64,000 nucleotides of DNA from an uncultured Duncaniella sp. (GTDB lineage: Bacteria > Bacteroidota > Bacteroidia > Bacteroidales > Muribaculaceae), in contig CAJTMJ010000011.1 of assembly GCA_910577335.1 (NCBI GenBank), positions 24,906-88,905 on the forward strand, given 5' to 3'. The notes under the pieces were generated by a model. The model was not told the DNA's origin. It did not search any database and was given only the letters and a program-made list of their open reading frames with translations. The number at the start of each line of letters is the position of its first letter. Position 1 is the stretch's first letter. The position numbers and the translations under genes were made by a program. Shown in pieces: positions 44,656 through 53,335 of the stretch.

Positions 44656-45474
44656 CTACCAAAGTATGCATAAAACACCCATGGCAACACAATATAGCGC
44701 AAACCATATCAATTTGCCTTTCTTCACTATGCTGATCATCCATTTGCAAGCCATGCAGCCCACAATGAACGATGCAAAAAAACCAACCACCAACGGAAGC
44801 GTACCGACAGTGCCGCTGACACCTTCTCCCTGAAGAATATCTTTCAATCCAAGGAGAGCTTCACCGAGGATCGGAATAATCACCATAAAGAATGAGAATT
44901 GAGCAATCTTATCACGCTTATCCCCCAACAGAAGACCGGTAGCTATTGTAGTTCCCGAACGGCTAAGTCCCGGCAACACTGCTACTGCCTGCGAGCAGCC
45001 TATTATGAAAGCGTCCAGCCATGTGATATCATGACCTTTCACACCCTCCTTTGCCTCACGGGCCGGATTACGGAAATAATATGCAAACGCAAGCAATGCG
45101 GCGGTAACCAACAGGCAAATACCCACGATACCAAGACCGCTTCCAAAAAATTGCTCCACAAAATCCTTAAAACACAATCCCACTATTGCCACAGGAATAC
45201 ATGAAAGAAGGATTTTGCACACATAGAAAAAGTTGTCGTCACGCGCTATTGTGAAAAACGATTTGCACAACGGCACAAATTCACGCCATAGAACCACAAT
45301 AGTACTCAAGACTGTAGCCACGTGGAGCACGACATCAAACTCCAATGCTTCCGAACCCTCAAGATTTAATCCCAATATCTCACGGAATATCTCAAGATGC
45401 CCGCTGCTGCTTATCGGCAGGTATTCTGCAAGACCTTGGACTATGCCAAGAATCAAAGCATCAATTACATCCAT
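44656..45474 (-). CDS. uppP: Undecaprenyl-diphosphatase (BacA family)
   Basis: A 272-residue multi-pass inner-membrane phosphatase that recycles undecaprenyl pyrophosphate to the lipid carrier used for peptidoglycan and capsule synthesis. The two signature motifs are present: QGLAEYLPISSSGHLEI (with E17) and LPGLSRSGTT. High activity gives bacitracin resistance. It is in the envelope-related part of the run, next to the DUF3098 and ftsX genes. Confidence 0.95.
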   Translation of the reverse strand: MDVIDALILGIVQGLAEYLPISSSGHLEIFREILGLNLEGSEALEFDVVLHVATVLSTIVVLWREFVPLCKSFFTIARDDNFFYVCKILLSCIPVAIVGLCFKDFVEQFFGSGLGIVGICLLVTAALLAFAYYFRNPAREAKEGVKGHDITWLDAFIIGCSQAVAVLPGLSRSGTTIATGLLLGDKRDKIAQFSFFMVIIPILGEALLGLKDILQGEGVSGTVGTLPLVVGFFASFIVGCMACKWMISIVKKGKLIWFALYCVAMGVLCILW

Positions 45475-45502
45475 TTTCTATAAAACAGGTGAAATAACTA
45501 TT

Positions 45503-45787
45503 CTATTTATTATTTTTAGGAGTATACATGATAGCAAAACCCATGAAAAGGAAACCCAAGAAGGCTATAGTAGGTCCTATCACTATGCGACGAGCCGAGA
45601 ATATGTCCTCATTAAATGAGTTCCAGTCAGTAGCGCCTCCTGCCATCAGGGCAAAACCGAGCACTATCATCACACCTGCTATTATCATCAGGATAAAATT
45701 CTTCCTGATAAGCGGCATCTGCTCTGGTGTCTCTTTTATCAGAGAGGTCTCACCGGCTTTTTGATGTGTAATCTTTTTGTTAGCCAT
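45503..45787 (-). CDS. DUF3098 small membrane protein
   Basis: A 94-residue protein with two membrane helices (~30-50 and ~67-87) and the segment GGATDWNSFNEDIFSARRI between them, as in the Bacteroidetes family DUF3098. It lies, as usual, between ftsX and uppP. Role unknown; the location suggests a link with division or the cell wall. Confidence 0.85.
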   Translation of the reverse strand: MANKKITHQKAGETSLIKETPEQMPLIRKNFILMIIAGVMIVLGFALMAGGATDWNSFNEDIFSARRIVIGPTIAFLGFLFMGFAIMYTPKNNK

Positions 45788-45796
45788 ATATTTTTG

Positions 45797-46675
45797 TTAT
45801 TTAAACATTTCATCGTACGACAGGCGCAGATAGCGGTTAGTAGCAAATATCGACGCTATAAGACATAGCAGCAGCCCCACTATCATGACACCTGCAAACA
45901 CCGGAGCTATCAATTGCCAGTCGAGAACCGAAGCTATCGACAAATCCAATGCCCTGCAATAATATATCAAGAGCGACAACCCAGCTATAGCTATCACTGA
46001 AGCGACCAATCCATTGACTATATTGTCAACTATAAACGGCTTCCTGATAAATCCGGGAGTGGCTCCGACCAATTTCATCGTATGTATTATGAATCTCCGG
46101 GCATACACTGAAAGACGCACTGTGTTAAATATCAGGACAAACGATATCGCCAATAACGCAATCGCCACTATGAATAGTCCGAGAGTGACACTTCGCAACG
46201 TGCTGTTAATCCTGCCTATCATCTCTGTATGCACCTTTATATCGCTGATTTGAGGCATAAGGAAAAGCGGAGCTATAAGCATGTTTATGCTGTCCTGCGA
46301 TGCGTATTTCGGACTCACATGCACATCCATCTCACCAACGAATGGATTTACATCAGCCAATAACATGATATCTTCACCCTCGCCTACCATTTTCTGCCAA
46401 CGGTCAAGCACAACGTCGGGCGAAGAGTACTCACATTTTGCCACTCCGGCAGTCCCCTTCAGATACTTATTTACCTCGGCGATATCCGAAGCTGTGACAT
46501 CCTCATTGAATAAAATCACAAATCCAATGTTCTCCTTTATGCTCTCAGTCACCCTATGCGTGGCTATCCCGACTATCGAGGCTATTCCAAGTATAAAAAG
46601 CACAAGAGCAACCGAGACTGTAGCTGTAGCTCGGGTGCTGAACATGGGAATTAAATGATGACGCCTTTTAGCCAT
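45797..46675 (-). CDS. ftsX: Cell division protein FtsX
   Basis: A 292-residue permease-like protein with four membrane helices (one at ~20-42, three in the last ~120 residues) and a periplasmic loop between. With the ATPase FtsE (not in this window) it controls peptidoglycan hydrolases at the septum. Segment MKLVGATPGFIRKPFIVDNIVNG is typical. Nine bp upstream of the DUF3098 gene. Confidence 0.9.
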   Translation of the reverse strand: MAKRRHHLIPMFSTRATATVSVALVLFILGIASIVGIATHRVTESIKENIGFVILFNEDVTASDIAEVNKYLKGTAGVAKCEYSSPDVVLDRWQKMVGEGEDIMLLADVNPFVGEMDVHVSPKYASQDSINMLIAPLFLMPQISDIKVHTEMIGRINSTLRSVTLGLFIVAIALLAISFVLIFNTVRLSVYARRFIIHTMKLVGATPGFIRKPFIVDNIVNGLVASVIAIAGLSLLIYYCRALDLSIASVLDWQLIAPVFAGVMIVGLLLCLIASIFATNRYLRLSYDEMFK

Positions 46676-46738
46676 AATAAGAAATAATGTACAAAATTAC
46701 AATCTGAGCGCCCCCTTGTCAAGTGCTTTAACTAAATT

Positions 46739-47833
46739 TTAACAATTTGAGGCTCCGCCGTTTGCCTTACCTGAAATATAACTCTCCCACTTCTCTATAA
46801 GTGCCGTCATATCTTCGGGAATAGGTGCTGAAAAAAACATCTCCTCACCGGTGTTTGGATGAACAAATCCCAAGGTCCGGGCATGTAAAGCTTGACGTGG
46901 ACATACATCAAAACAGTTTGCGATAAATTTCTGATAACTGCCGCTACGCTCCCCTCTCAGTATATTATCCCCGCCATAACGGGCATCGTTAAACAGAGGG
47001 TGGCCGATATGCTTCATGTGTACTCTGATTTGATGTGTGCGCCCTGTCTCCAAAACACACTTTACCAACGCCACATGCGTCAGATTGTTCAGTATCTCAT
47101 AATGCGTCACAGCATGTTTCCCGCTCGGATCGTCCGGAGGTAGCACTGTCATCTGCAATCTGTCTTTCGGATTTCTACCTATATTCCCCTCTATCCGACC
47201 TTTCTGAGGGTCAGGGACACCCCATACAAGGGCATTATACTCTCGTTTGGTAGTCTTATTAAAAAATTGCTTTCCGAGATGTGTCTTTGCGTCAGGAGTC
47301 TTTGCCACTACAAGCAGCCCTGATGTATCCTTGTCGATACGATGCACAAGCCCTAAACGAGGGTCGGAAACATCATAATCGGGATTATCCCTGAAGTGGT
47401 AGGCAAGTGCGTTCACTAATGTGCCGGAATAATTCCCATGTCCCGGATGCACCACCAACCCTGCCGGCTTATTCACCACCAAGAGTGCGTCATCCTCATA
47501 AACTATATCAAGAGGTATATCTTCAGGGATTATTTCAAGCTCGTAGCGAGGTCTGTCCATCACCACCTGCACCACATCCAACGGCTTAACCCTGTAATTG
47601 GATTTTACAGGCTTCCCGTTCACAAGTATGCACCCGGCATCCGCCGCTTGCTGTATACGGTTTCGAGAGGATTTTTCAAGGCGTGTCACAAGAAACTTGT
47701 CAACCCTCAGAAGCTGTTGTCCCTTATCGGCTATGAACCTGAAATGCTCATAGAGTTCCTGACCGGTCTCATCCGAGACCTCCGCCATATCATCTATCTC
47801 ATCATCCAACCCCTCTATATTATCTATATCCAT
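46739..47833 (-). CDS. RluA/RluD-family 23S rRNA pseudouridine synthase
   Basis: A 364-residue enzyme: an acidic N-terminal tail, an S4 RNA-binding domain (~40-100, LLRVDKFLVTRLEKSSRNRI), then the synthase domain with HRIDKDTSGLLVVAK, whose D167 is the catalytic aspartate. Closest to RluD, which modifies helix 69 of 23S rRNA. Sits between the PASTA gene and ftsX. Confidence 0.92.
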   Translation of the reverse strand: MDIDNIEGLDDEIDDMAEVSDETGQELYEHFRFIADKGQQLLRVDKFLVTRLEKSSRNRIQQAADAGCILVNGKPVKSNYRVKPLDVVQVVMDRPRYELEIIPEDIPLDIVYEDDALLVVNKPAGLVVHPGHGNYSGTLVNALAYHFRDNPDYDVSDPRLGLVHRIDKDTSGLLVVAKTPDAKTHLGKQFFNKTTKREYNALVWGVPDPQKGRIEGNIGRNPKDRLQMTVLPPDDPSGKHAVTHYEILNNLTHVALVKCVLETGRTHQIRVHMKHIGHPLFNDARYGGDNILRGERSGSYQKFIANCFDVCPRQALHARTLGFVHPNTGEEMFFSAPIPEDMTALIEKWESYISGKANGGASNC

Positions 47834-47887
47834 TGTTTTTTTACAGGCAGGTTTTGAAAAAATGACACCTCTCAGATTAAATCACCA

Positions 47888-48481
47888 TTAATTGAACAAG
47901 TCAAGCTGCTCGGTAGGCACCGACTCTTCCGCAGGAATAGAATCAGTCTCCAATACATCAGGCAACCCCTCACCCACTTCAAGCTCGATAGTTGCGCTCA
48001 CCGGCACACGTGCTCCGGGCGACAGTCGGCTGCCGTTATAACGCACGGCAAGCACCAAATCTTTAAAATCACTTGGCACACGCTTCTCTATCACCTTCTT
48101 TATCTCCAATCCTTCCAATATGGATTTTGCCTGACGCACGGATATATCCGTCAACGACGGCAATGTCACCATCTTTGGAGAGAAAGCATTGATTGTGAGA
48201 TAAATCTCACGTCCTTCCTTAACCACGGTGCCGGCTTTAGGGTTCTGCTCTATGACTGTGCCGGGCGCAGTACGGTTATCATATACCGAGTCGGAAAGTA
48301 TGGCGAGCAATCCGTCCTCCTTAAGCGCCTGAGTAGCTCTTTCGAATGAATATGTTTTTACTGACGGCACCACTATTGTGTCCCCGTGACGAGTCCATTT
48401 GTCAAGCCAAAGCATAGCCATCCAAGCCACAGCGAGACCGACAAGCACCATCAGTCCGATATGCATCAATATCTTTTTCAT
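47888..48481 (-). CDS. PASTA-domain membrane protein
   Basis: A 197-residue protein with an N-terminal membrane anchor (~8-26) and two PASTA domains (~35-105 and ~106-175; for example PGTVIEQNPKAGTVVKEGRE). PASTA domains bind peptidoglycan or beta-lactams; here there is no kinase or penicillin-binding part. Genes like this lie beside rluD in many Bacteroidetes. Ends with a short acidic tail. Confidence 0.9.
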   Translation of the reverse strand: MKKILMHIGLMVLVGLAVAWMAMLWLDKWTRHGDTIVVPSVKTYSFERATQALKEDGLLAILSDSVYDNRTAPGTVIEQNPKAGTVVKEGREIYLTINAFSPKMVTLPSLTDISVRQAKSILEGLEIKKVIEKRVPSDFKDLVLAVRYNGSRLSPGARVPVSATIELEVGEGLPDVLETDSIPAEESVPTEQLDLFN

Positions 48482-48493
48482 TATTCTATATAT

Positions 48494-50878
48494 TTATTGA
48501 GGTATTGCCAATGAAAACACCTCATCTATAGTCTTTACATAATGGAATTGCACACCCTCAAGATATATCGGACGTATATCCTCTATATCTTTTTGATTAT
48601 CAGCACACAGTATTATATCCGTGATTCCGGCACGTTTGGCAGCAAGTATCTTTTCCTTTATGCCTCCCACCGGTAGCACCTTGCCTCGGAGAGTGATTTC
48701 ACCTGTCATTGCAAGTCTTTGGCGCACAGGTCTGCCAGTGAGTGCCGACATAATTGACACACACATCGTTATACCCGCCGAGGGACCATCCTTAGGAATT
48801 GCCCCTTCCGGCACATGGATATGCAACTGCTGTGTCTCGAATTTTTCCGGATCAACACCATAATTTGAGCAACGTGCCCTTACCACTTTACATGCGATGA
48901 CGGCTGATTCCTTCATCACGTCACCGAGGTTACCTGTGATGGTGAGCTTTTCACCCTTACCGGGTGTGAACGACGACTCGATGAACAGGATTTCACCGCC
49001 GACGGCAGTCCATGCAAGCCCTGTGGCGACACCGGGAGTATCCGATACCTCGTAACGCTCGGGAGTGAACATCTCCACACCTAAATAATCACGCAGATTC
49101 TCCACTTCCACAGTCTTAGAAAATTCCTCACCTCGCATCTTCTTAAGCACTATCTTGCGTATCACCTTGGCAATTCTCTTGTCAAGCTGACGCACACCGC
49201 TTTCACTGGTGTAGCTCTCCACTATTTTGGTTATGGCTTCAGGTGAAAACACTATCTCGTCACCTTCAAATCCATTTTCCTTTGCGATTCGCGGTATGAG
49301 GTGCCTGCGGGCAATCTCGATCTTTTCCTCAATAAGATAACCGGAAATATCGATAATTTCCATACGGTCAAGCAGCGGCTGAGGTATGGTTGACAGCGTA
49401 TTGGCAGTAGCTATGAAAAGCACATGCGAAAGGTCATAATCCACATCTACATAATTGTCATGGAAATGACTGTTTTGCTCCGGGTCAAGCACCTCAAGCA
49501 ACGCAGCCGACGGGTCACCTTTGAAATCATTGCCTGTCTTATCTATCTCGTCAAGCAGAAGCACGGGATTTGATGCGCCGGCTCGCTTTATGGCATCAAT
49601 GATACGTCCGGGCATAGCGCCTATGTATGTGCGGCGATGTCCTCGGATCTCAGCCTCGTCATGCAGACCGCCAAGCGACACCCTCTGATACTTACGGCTG
49701 AGAGCACGTGCTATCGACTGACCTAATGACGTTTTGCCGACACCGGGTGCGCCCACAAGACAGATGATAGGGGAACGACCTTCCGGAGTGTTCATCATCA
49801 CAGCAAGCTGCTCCAATATGCGTTCCTTGACCTTCTCCAACCCATAGTGGTCCTCGTCAAGCACTCTTTCAGCTGTCGGGAAATCGGCAGTCAAAGGGTC
49901 ACCCATCCCCCATGGCAAGTCTGTGAGCAGTTGCAGGTAAGAATATTGCACCGAGTAATCGGGGCTTTGCGGATTAAGCCTGCGCAATTTTTCCAGCTCC
50001 TTTTCAAATACCTTACGTACATCGTCAGGAAACTTTATAGGCTTTGCCTTCTCTTCAAGTTCTCTGCAATCATCGTCATCCCCGTAAAGCTCGTCACGGA
50101 TCACATCAAACTGATGTTGCAGGAACATGTTGCGCTGCTGCTCATCTATATTTTTACGAGCCTTCCTGTGGATTTCAGCCCTTATCTCTGCTATCTGTTC
50201 GCTTTGCGCCAAATTTGCAAGCAGCATCATTCCCCTGTCCTTCAACCTGCTCTTTTTGAGCATTTCATACTTGATTTCAGGCTGGAAGGGCGAATGAGTC
50301 GCTATCATATTTATAAGTAGCCCCGGTGAAGGTATGTTCTCGATATTAAATGCGAGATCATTCATCTTCTCACCGCCACTGTTAAGTATGTTAAGTGTGG
50401 TCTGACGTATATCGGCTACTAATGCTGCAAATTCCTTGTCTGAGCTTCTTGGAGTGGTGTCTCTTACCGATTTCACCGATGCCGACAATGCGCCGGGTAT
50501 GGTTTCCTTCTCTGACTTGATGACTATTTTTATTTTTTCACGAGCCGAGAGTATGGCGGTATGAGTGCCATCAGGAAGATCAAATGTCTTAAGCACATCG
50601 GCAACAACCCCAAATTCATACAGATCATCTATCGTAGGGGCATCAACCGTTGAATCCTTCTGACAGAATACACCTACAGGAATATTCTTTTCTGATGCGT
50701 ATGTAGCCGTGTTAACTGAAATTTCCCTTGCCAAAGTTATCGGGAATGTTACTCCCGGGAAAAGCACGAGATCTCTCATTGCTATAATCGGAAGCGCGTC
50801 ATAATCAGGTTGCGGACGTTCTGTTGGAATACCGATGTCAATCTGACCTACTGATAATATCTTAGTTTCTTCTTTCAT
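48494..50878 (-). CDS. lon: ATP-dependent protease Lon
   Basis: A 794-residue cytosolic AAA+ protease that degrades damaged and regulatory proteins. N-terminal LON substrate domain (~30-210), AAA+ domain with Walker A GAPGVGKTS (G376-S384) and Walker B VLLLDEIDK, then the protease domain with the S700/K743 dyad (KDGPSAGI, GGIKEK). The ATG is clear. First gene of the minus-strand run; thirteen bp separate it from the PASTA gene. Confidence 0.97.
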   Translation of the reverse strand: MKEETKILSVGQIDIGIPTERPQPDYDALPIIAMRDLVLFPGVTFPITLAREISVNTATYASEKNIPVGVFCQKDSTVDAPTIDDLYEFGVVADVLKTFDLPDGTHTAILSAREKIKIVIKSEKETIPGALSASVKSVRDTTPRSSDKEFAALVADIRQTTLNILNSGGEKMNDLAFNIENIPSPGLLINMIATHSPFQPEIKYEMLKKSRLKDRGMMLLANLAQSEQIAEIRAEIHRKARKNIDEQQRNMFLQHQFDVIRDELYGDDDDCRELEEKAKPIKFPDDVRKVFEKELEKLRRLNPQSPDYSVQYSYLQLLTDLPWGMGDPLTADFPTAERVLDEDHYGLEKVKERILEQLAVMMNTPEGRSPIICLVGAPGVGKTSLGQSIARALSRKYQRVSLGGLHDEAEIRGHRRTYIGAMPGRIIDAIKRAGASNPVLLLDEIDKTGNDFKGDPSAALLEVLDPEQNSHFHDNYVDVDYDLSHVLFIATANTLSTIPQPLLDRMEIIDISGYLIEEKIEIARRHLIPRIAKENGFEGDEIVFSPEAITKIVESYTSESGVRQLDKRIAKVIRKIVLKKMRGEEFSKTVEVENLRDYLGVEMFTPERYEVSDTPGVATGLAWTAVGGEILFIESSFTPGKGEKLTITGNLGDVMKESAVIACKVVRARCSNYGVDPEKFETQQLHIHVPEGAIPKDGPSAGITMCVSIMSALTGRPVRQRLAMTGEITLRGKVLPVGGIKEKILAAKRAGITDIILCADNQKDIEDIRPIYLEGVQFHYVKTIDEVFSLAIPQ

Positions 50879-51419
50879 TCATCATTATTTTTTGGAGAAG
50901 AGTGAATCTATGATTTGGTTGTCATATCCTATCCCCGTTATTTGATTTTAACTTTTTATTTTTTAGTACCATCCTTTTCCTGAATCAGTTTGGATTTTAA
51001 CATTTTATAAAAAGTTCAAACCAATTACATCTATAGTTTTCTTCAAGATTGCTTATTATAATTGTGAGCCGATTGCAAATTAAAATCTGAACCGGTCCTT
51101 ATAATAAGTCCCCAAAGTTAGTAATTTTTCGGCAATTTTCAGCCATTTATATAGAAGTATTTAGTATTAAAATCACAAACATTCACTTCACCTTTGCTCC
51201 TGTGTCCTCTAATAAGGGTTAATGTTTAACCCTCTAATATTTTTAACAAAATTTAAACTAATCGCAATTGTCAGTAATCTTGTAAGTTTACTATCATTTT
51301 TCATAAATTGCGTTGATAATACTGACAATTATTCAAATTTAAGACGATTTTCAAGCCTTACAGACAAATCCCCGTTAAAAATAGATGTAAAACTATTAGG
51401 ATTTCTTATTTTTTTATTT

Positions 51420-51427
51420 TACCTTTG
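51420..51427 (+). promoter_or_regulatory. -7 element (TACCTTTG) of candidate small RNA
   Basis: Exact TAnnTTTG match in the gene-free 760-bp gap between lon and the cardiolipin synthase gene, facing the plus strand. The -33 region is T-rich without a clear TTTG. Confidence 0.5.
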
Positions 51428-51431
51428 CATC

Positions 51432-51598
51432 ACCATCGCACGAAAGGGCATTTCTAAATGCTACTCTGTGATGGTGAAAAGACTCACTAAGAGCATGATT
51501 AGACATTTGCATTATTAGACATTTATAAATCCACTGACGTTAAGTACTATGTGTAAGCAACAAAGGGTGACCGTGAGGCTACCCTTTGTTATTTTTAT
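51432..51598 (+). ncRNA. Candidate small non-coding RNA (~165 nt)
   Basis: Just after the -7 box the sequence can fold into a stem TCACCATCGCA (51430-51440) / TGTGATGGTGA (51467-51477) with an inner hairpin GCATTT/AAATGC, and it ends in a textbook terminator: AACAAAGGGT (51559-51568) / ACCCTTTGTT (51581-51590) followed by a T-rich tail. Promoter and terminator agree on the plus strand and no convincing reading frame lies between. Two copies of ATTAGACATTT (51498, 51514) sit in the middle. Family not recognised; not an obvious 6S RNA or tmRNA. Confidence 0.5.
51559..51598 (+). terminator. Terminator of the candidate small RNA
   Basis: Perfect 10-bp stem with a 12-nt loop and a T-rich tail on the plus strand only; the opposite side is not T-rich, so it does not serve the cardiolipin synthase gene that converges on it. 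Confidence 0.75.
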
Positions 51599-51639
51599 TA
51601 TCCTTCGAATTTATATAATTTGATGGAATCCCTGTCCGA

Positions 51640-53094
51640 TTACAATATAGGGCTGAGCAAACGGAATATGGACTCCTTGACTTTATCGGCACGTGGTCGC
51701 TTGTTCCATTCCGACAGCTTTAAACGTGTGCAATCCTTGGCATCCTCCATAAATTGCTCGGCAAGCAGTCCGTTCACTTCCCGGGAATATGCCACTATAT
51801 TTTCTTCAAAGTTATGCTCGAAACTGCGGAAATCAAAATTGGTCGATCCGGTCGATGCAAATTCCTCATCAACAACCAGCACCTTCCCATGCAGCATCCC
51901 CGCTTCATAAAGATATATTTTTATGCCGGCAAGCAGACATTCCTCCACATAGCTCTGTGACGCATGGGTAAGTATCCATGAGTCACTTTTACGTGGAAGC
52001 ATGACCCTCACGTCAACCCCCGACAGCGCTGCGCTCTCCAACGCTTTAAGCAAACCGTCGCTGGGCAGGAAGTAAGGTGTCTGCAACAAAATTCTCCGTT
52101 TCGCCGCTGAAATGGCTTTAAAGAAGAGCAGCAACATGTTTCCCCAACGGTTTGTCGGACCCGATGTGATCAGCTGAACCATCACATCCCCCACACTACC
52201 CGGCTCCGGAACAGGTTGTGAGTTAACTTCATCGCAAAGCAATGCATGTCCCATAAACTTCCAGTCAACTGCGAAATTATATTGCAGTCCTGCTACCGCC
52301 GGACCGGTTATTCTCACCGCTGTATCTCTCCATTTATTGAATGGCTTCCCGGTTATATATCGCTCGGCTACATTCATCCCTCCGATATAGCCGATCTTTC
52401 CGTCCACTACCACTATCTTTCTGTGGTTTCTCCAGTTCGCCCTATTTATATGGTTGGGAAATTCAAGTCTGAAAAAAGGATGTACTTCAACTCCGTGGAT
52501 CTTCAGTTTTTGGAAAAAATCACGCCTGCTGGCGTCAAACGACCCTACATAGTCATATATGACCCTGACCTTCACCCCATGTTTTGCCCTGTCTATCAGT
52601 ATATCACGGAGTTCCTTCCCAAGTGAGTCATTGGCTATAATATAAAATTGCAGATTTATATATGACTTGGCATTCCTTAAGTCATCAAAAAGATATTTGA
52701 AATGCGTCGCGCCGTCATTAAATATCTTAAGGTCATTTCCGGTATAAAATATTGCTCCGGCTATCGAATATCCCAATCGTATAAGCTGCCGGTTTTCCAA
52801 TGAGATTTCACGGTTGATTCTCGGGAGAGGCTGCGCATCCTCCTGCTTCAACAGTTTCCGACGGTTGCGCCTTGATATCATCTTCACATTCTTGATGCTT
52901 CGCCCAAACAAGAAATACAGCACCACCCCACCTACAGGGAAAAGCAAAAGCCCTGTCACCCATGCAAGTGACTTCAACGGATTACGGTTTTCGCTTAGCA
53001 CTATACCTATGACAAATATTATCAATGCGCCGTATGCCACAAGAAGCCCCCATAGGACCCCCGACCAGTTTATTGAAATGAATGTGGCTTGCAT
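51640..53094 (-). CDS. cls: Cardiolipin synthase (phospholipase D family)
   Basis: A 484-residue enzyme joining two phosphatidylglycerol molecules into cardiolipin at the inner membrane. Two N-terminal membrane helices (~10-32 and ~40-62) are followed by two HKD motifs: NHRKIVVVDGKIGYIGG and HGKVLVVDEEFASTGSTNFD. Length and architecture match ClsA-type enzymes. The upstream gap holds the recurring TTTATAAAAAGTTTAAAT repeats. Confidence 0.95.
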   Translation of the reverse strand: MQATFISINWSGVLWGLLVAYGALIIFVIGIVLSENRNPLKSLAWVTGLLLFPVGGVVLYFLFGRSIKNVKMISRRNRRKLLKQEDAQPLPRINREISLENRQLIRLGYSIAGAIFYTGNDLKIFNDGATHFKYLFDDLRNAKSYINLQFYIIANDSLGKELRDILIDRAKHGVKVRVIYDYVGSFDASRRDFFQKLKIHGVEVHPFFRLEFPNHINRANWRNHRKIVVVDGKIGYIGGMNVAERYITGKPFNKWRDTAVRITGPAVAGLQYNFAVDWKFMGHALLCDEVNSQPVPEPGSVGDVMVQLITSGPTNRWGNMLLLFFKAISAAKRRILLQTPYFLPSDGLLKALESAALSGVDVRVMLPRKSDSWILTHASQSYVEECLLAGIKIYLYEAGMLHGKVLVVDEEFASTGSTNFDFRSFEHNFEENIVAYSREVNGLLAEQFMEDAKDCTRLKLSEWNKRPRADKVKESIFRLLSPIL

Positions 53095-53178
53095 GATTAA
53101 GAATTTGTCAGTTAATTAAGCAAAGTTACATCTTATTTATAAAACTATCAAACTATATTTAAACTTTTATTTCCTTAA

Positions 53179-53277
53179 CATCCAATTAACATTTTATAAA
53201 AAGTTTAAATCAGTTCATCATCCAATTAACATTTTATATAAAGCTTAAATTAGTTCGTTTATAAAAAGTTTAAATTA
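53179..53277. repeat. Tandem 40-bp direct repeats between cls and nadE
   Basis: A 40-bp unit starting CATCCAATTAACATTTTATA at 53179 is repeated at 53219, with a partial third copy (TTTATAAAAAGTTTAAATTA) at 53258. Each contains the motif TTTAAATCAGTTC, or a close variant, seen in several other intergenic regions of the window. Lies between divergent cls and nadE; may be regulatory. Confidence 0.6.
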
Positions 53278-53335
53278 TTGAGCTAAAATCGAGAAATAAT
53301 TGCTAAATTCGTGCCTTTAAAGAACTAAACTCAAA

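Noticed and set aside
51222..51518. 98-codon plus-strand ORF between lon and cls
   Set aside because: Low-complexity hydrophobic reading that overlaps the -7 box and 5' part of the candidate small RNA; composition looks like translated AT-rich intergenic DNA.
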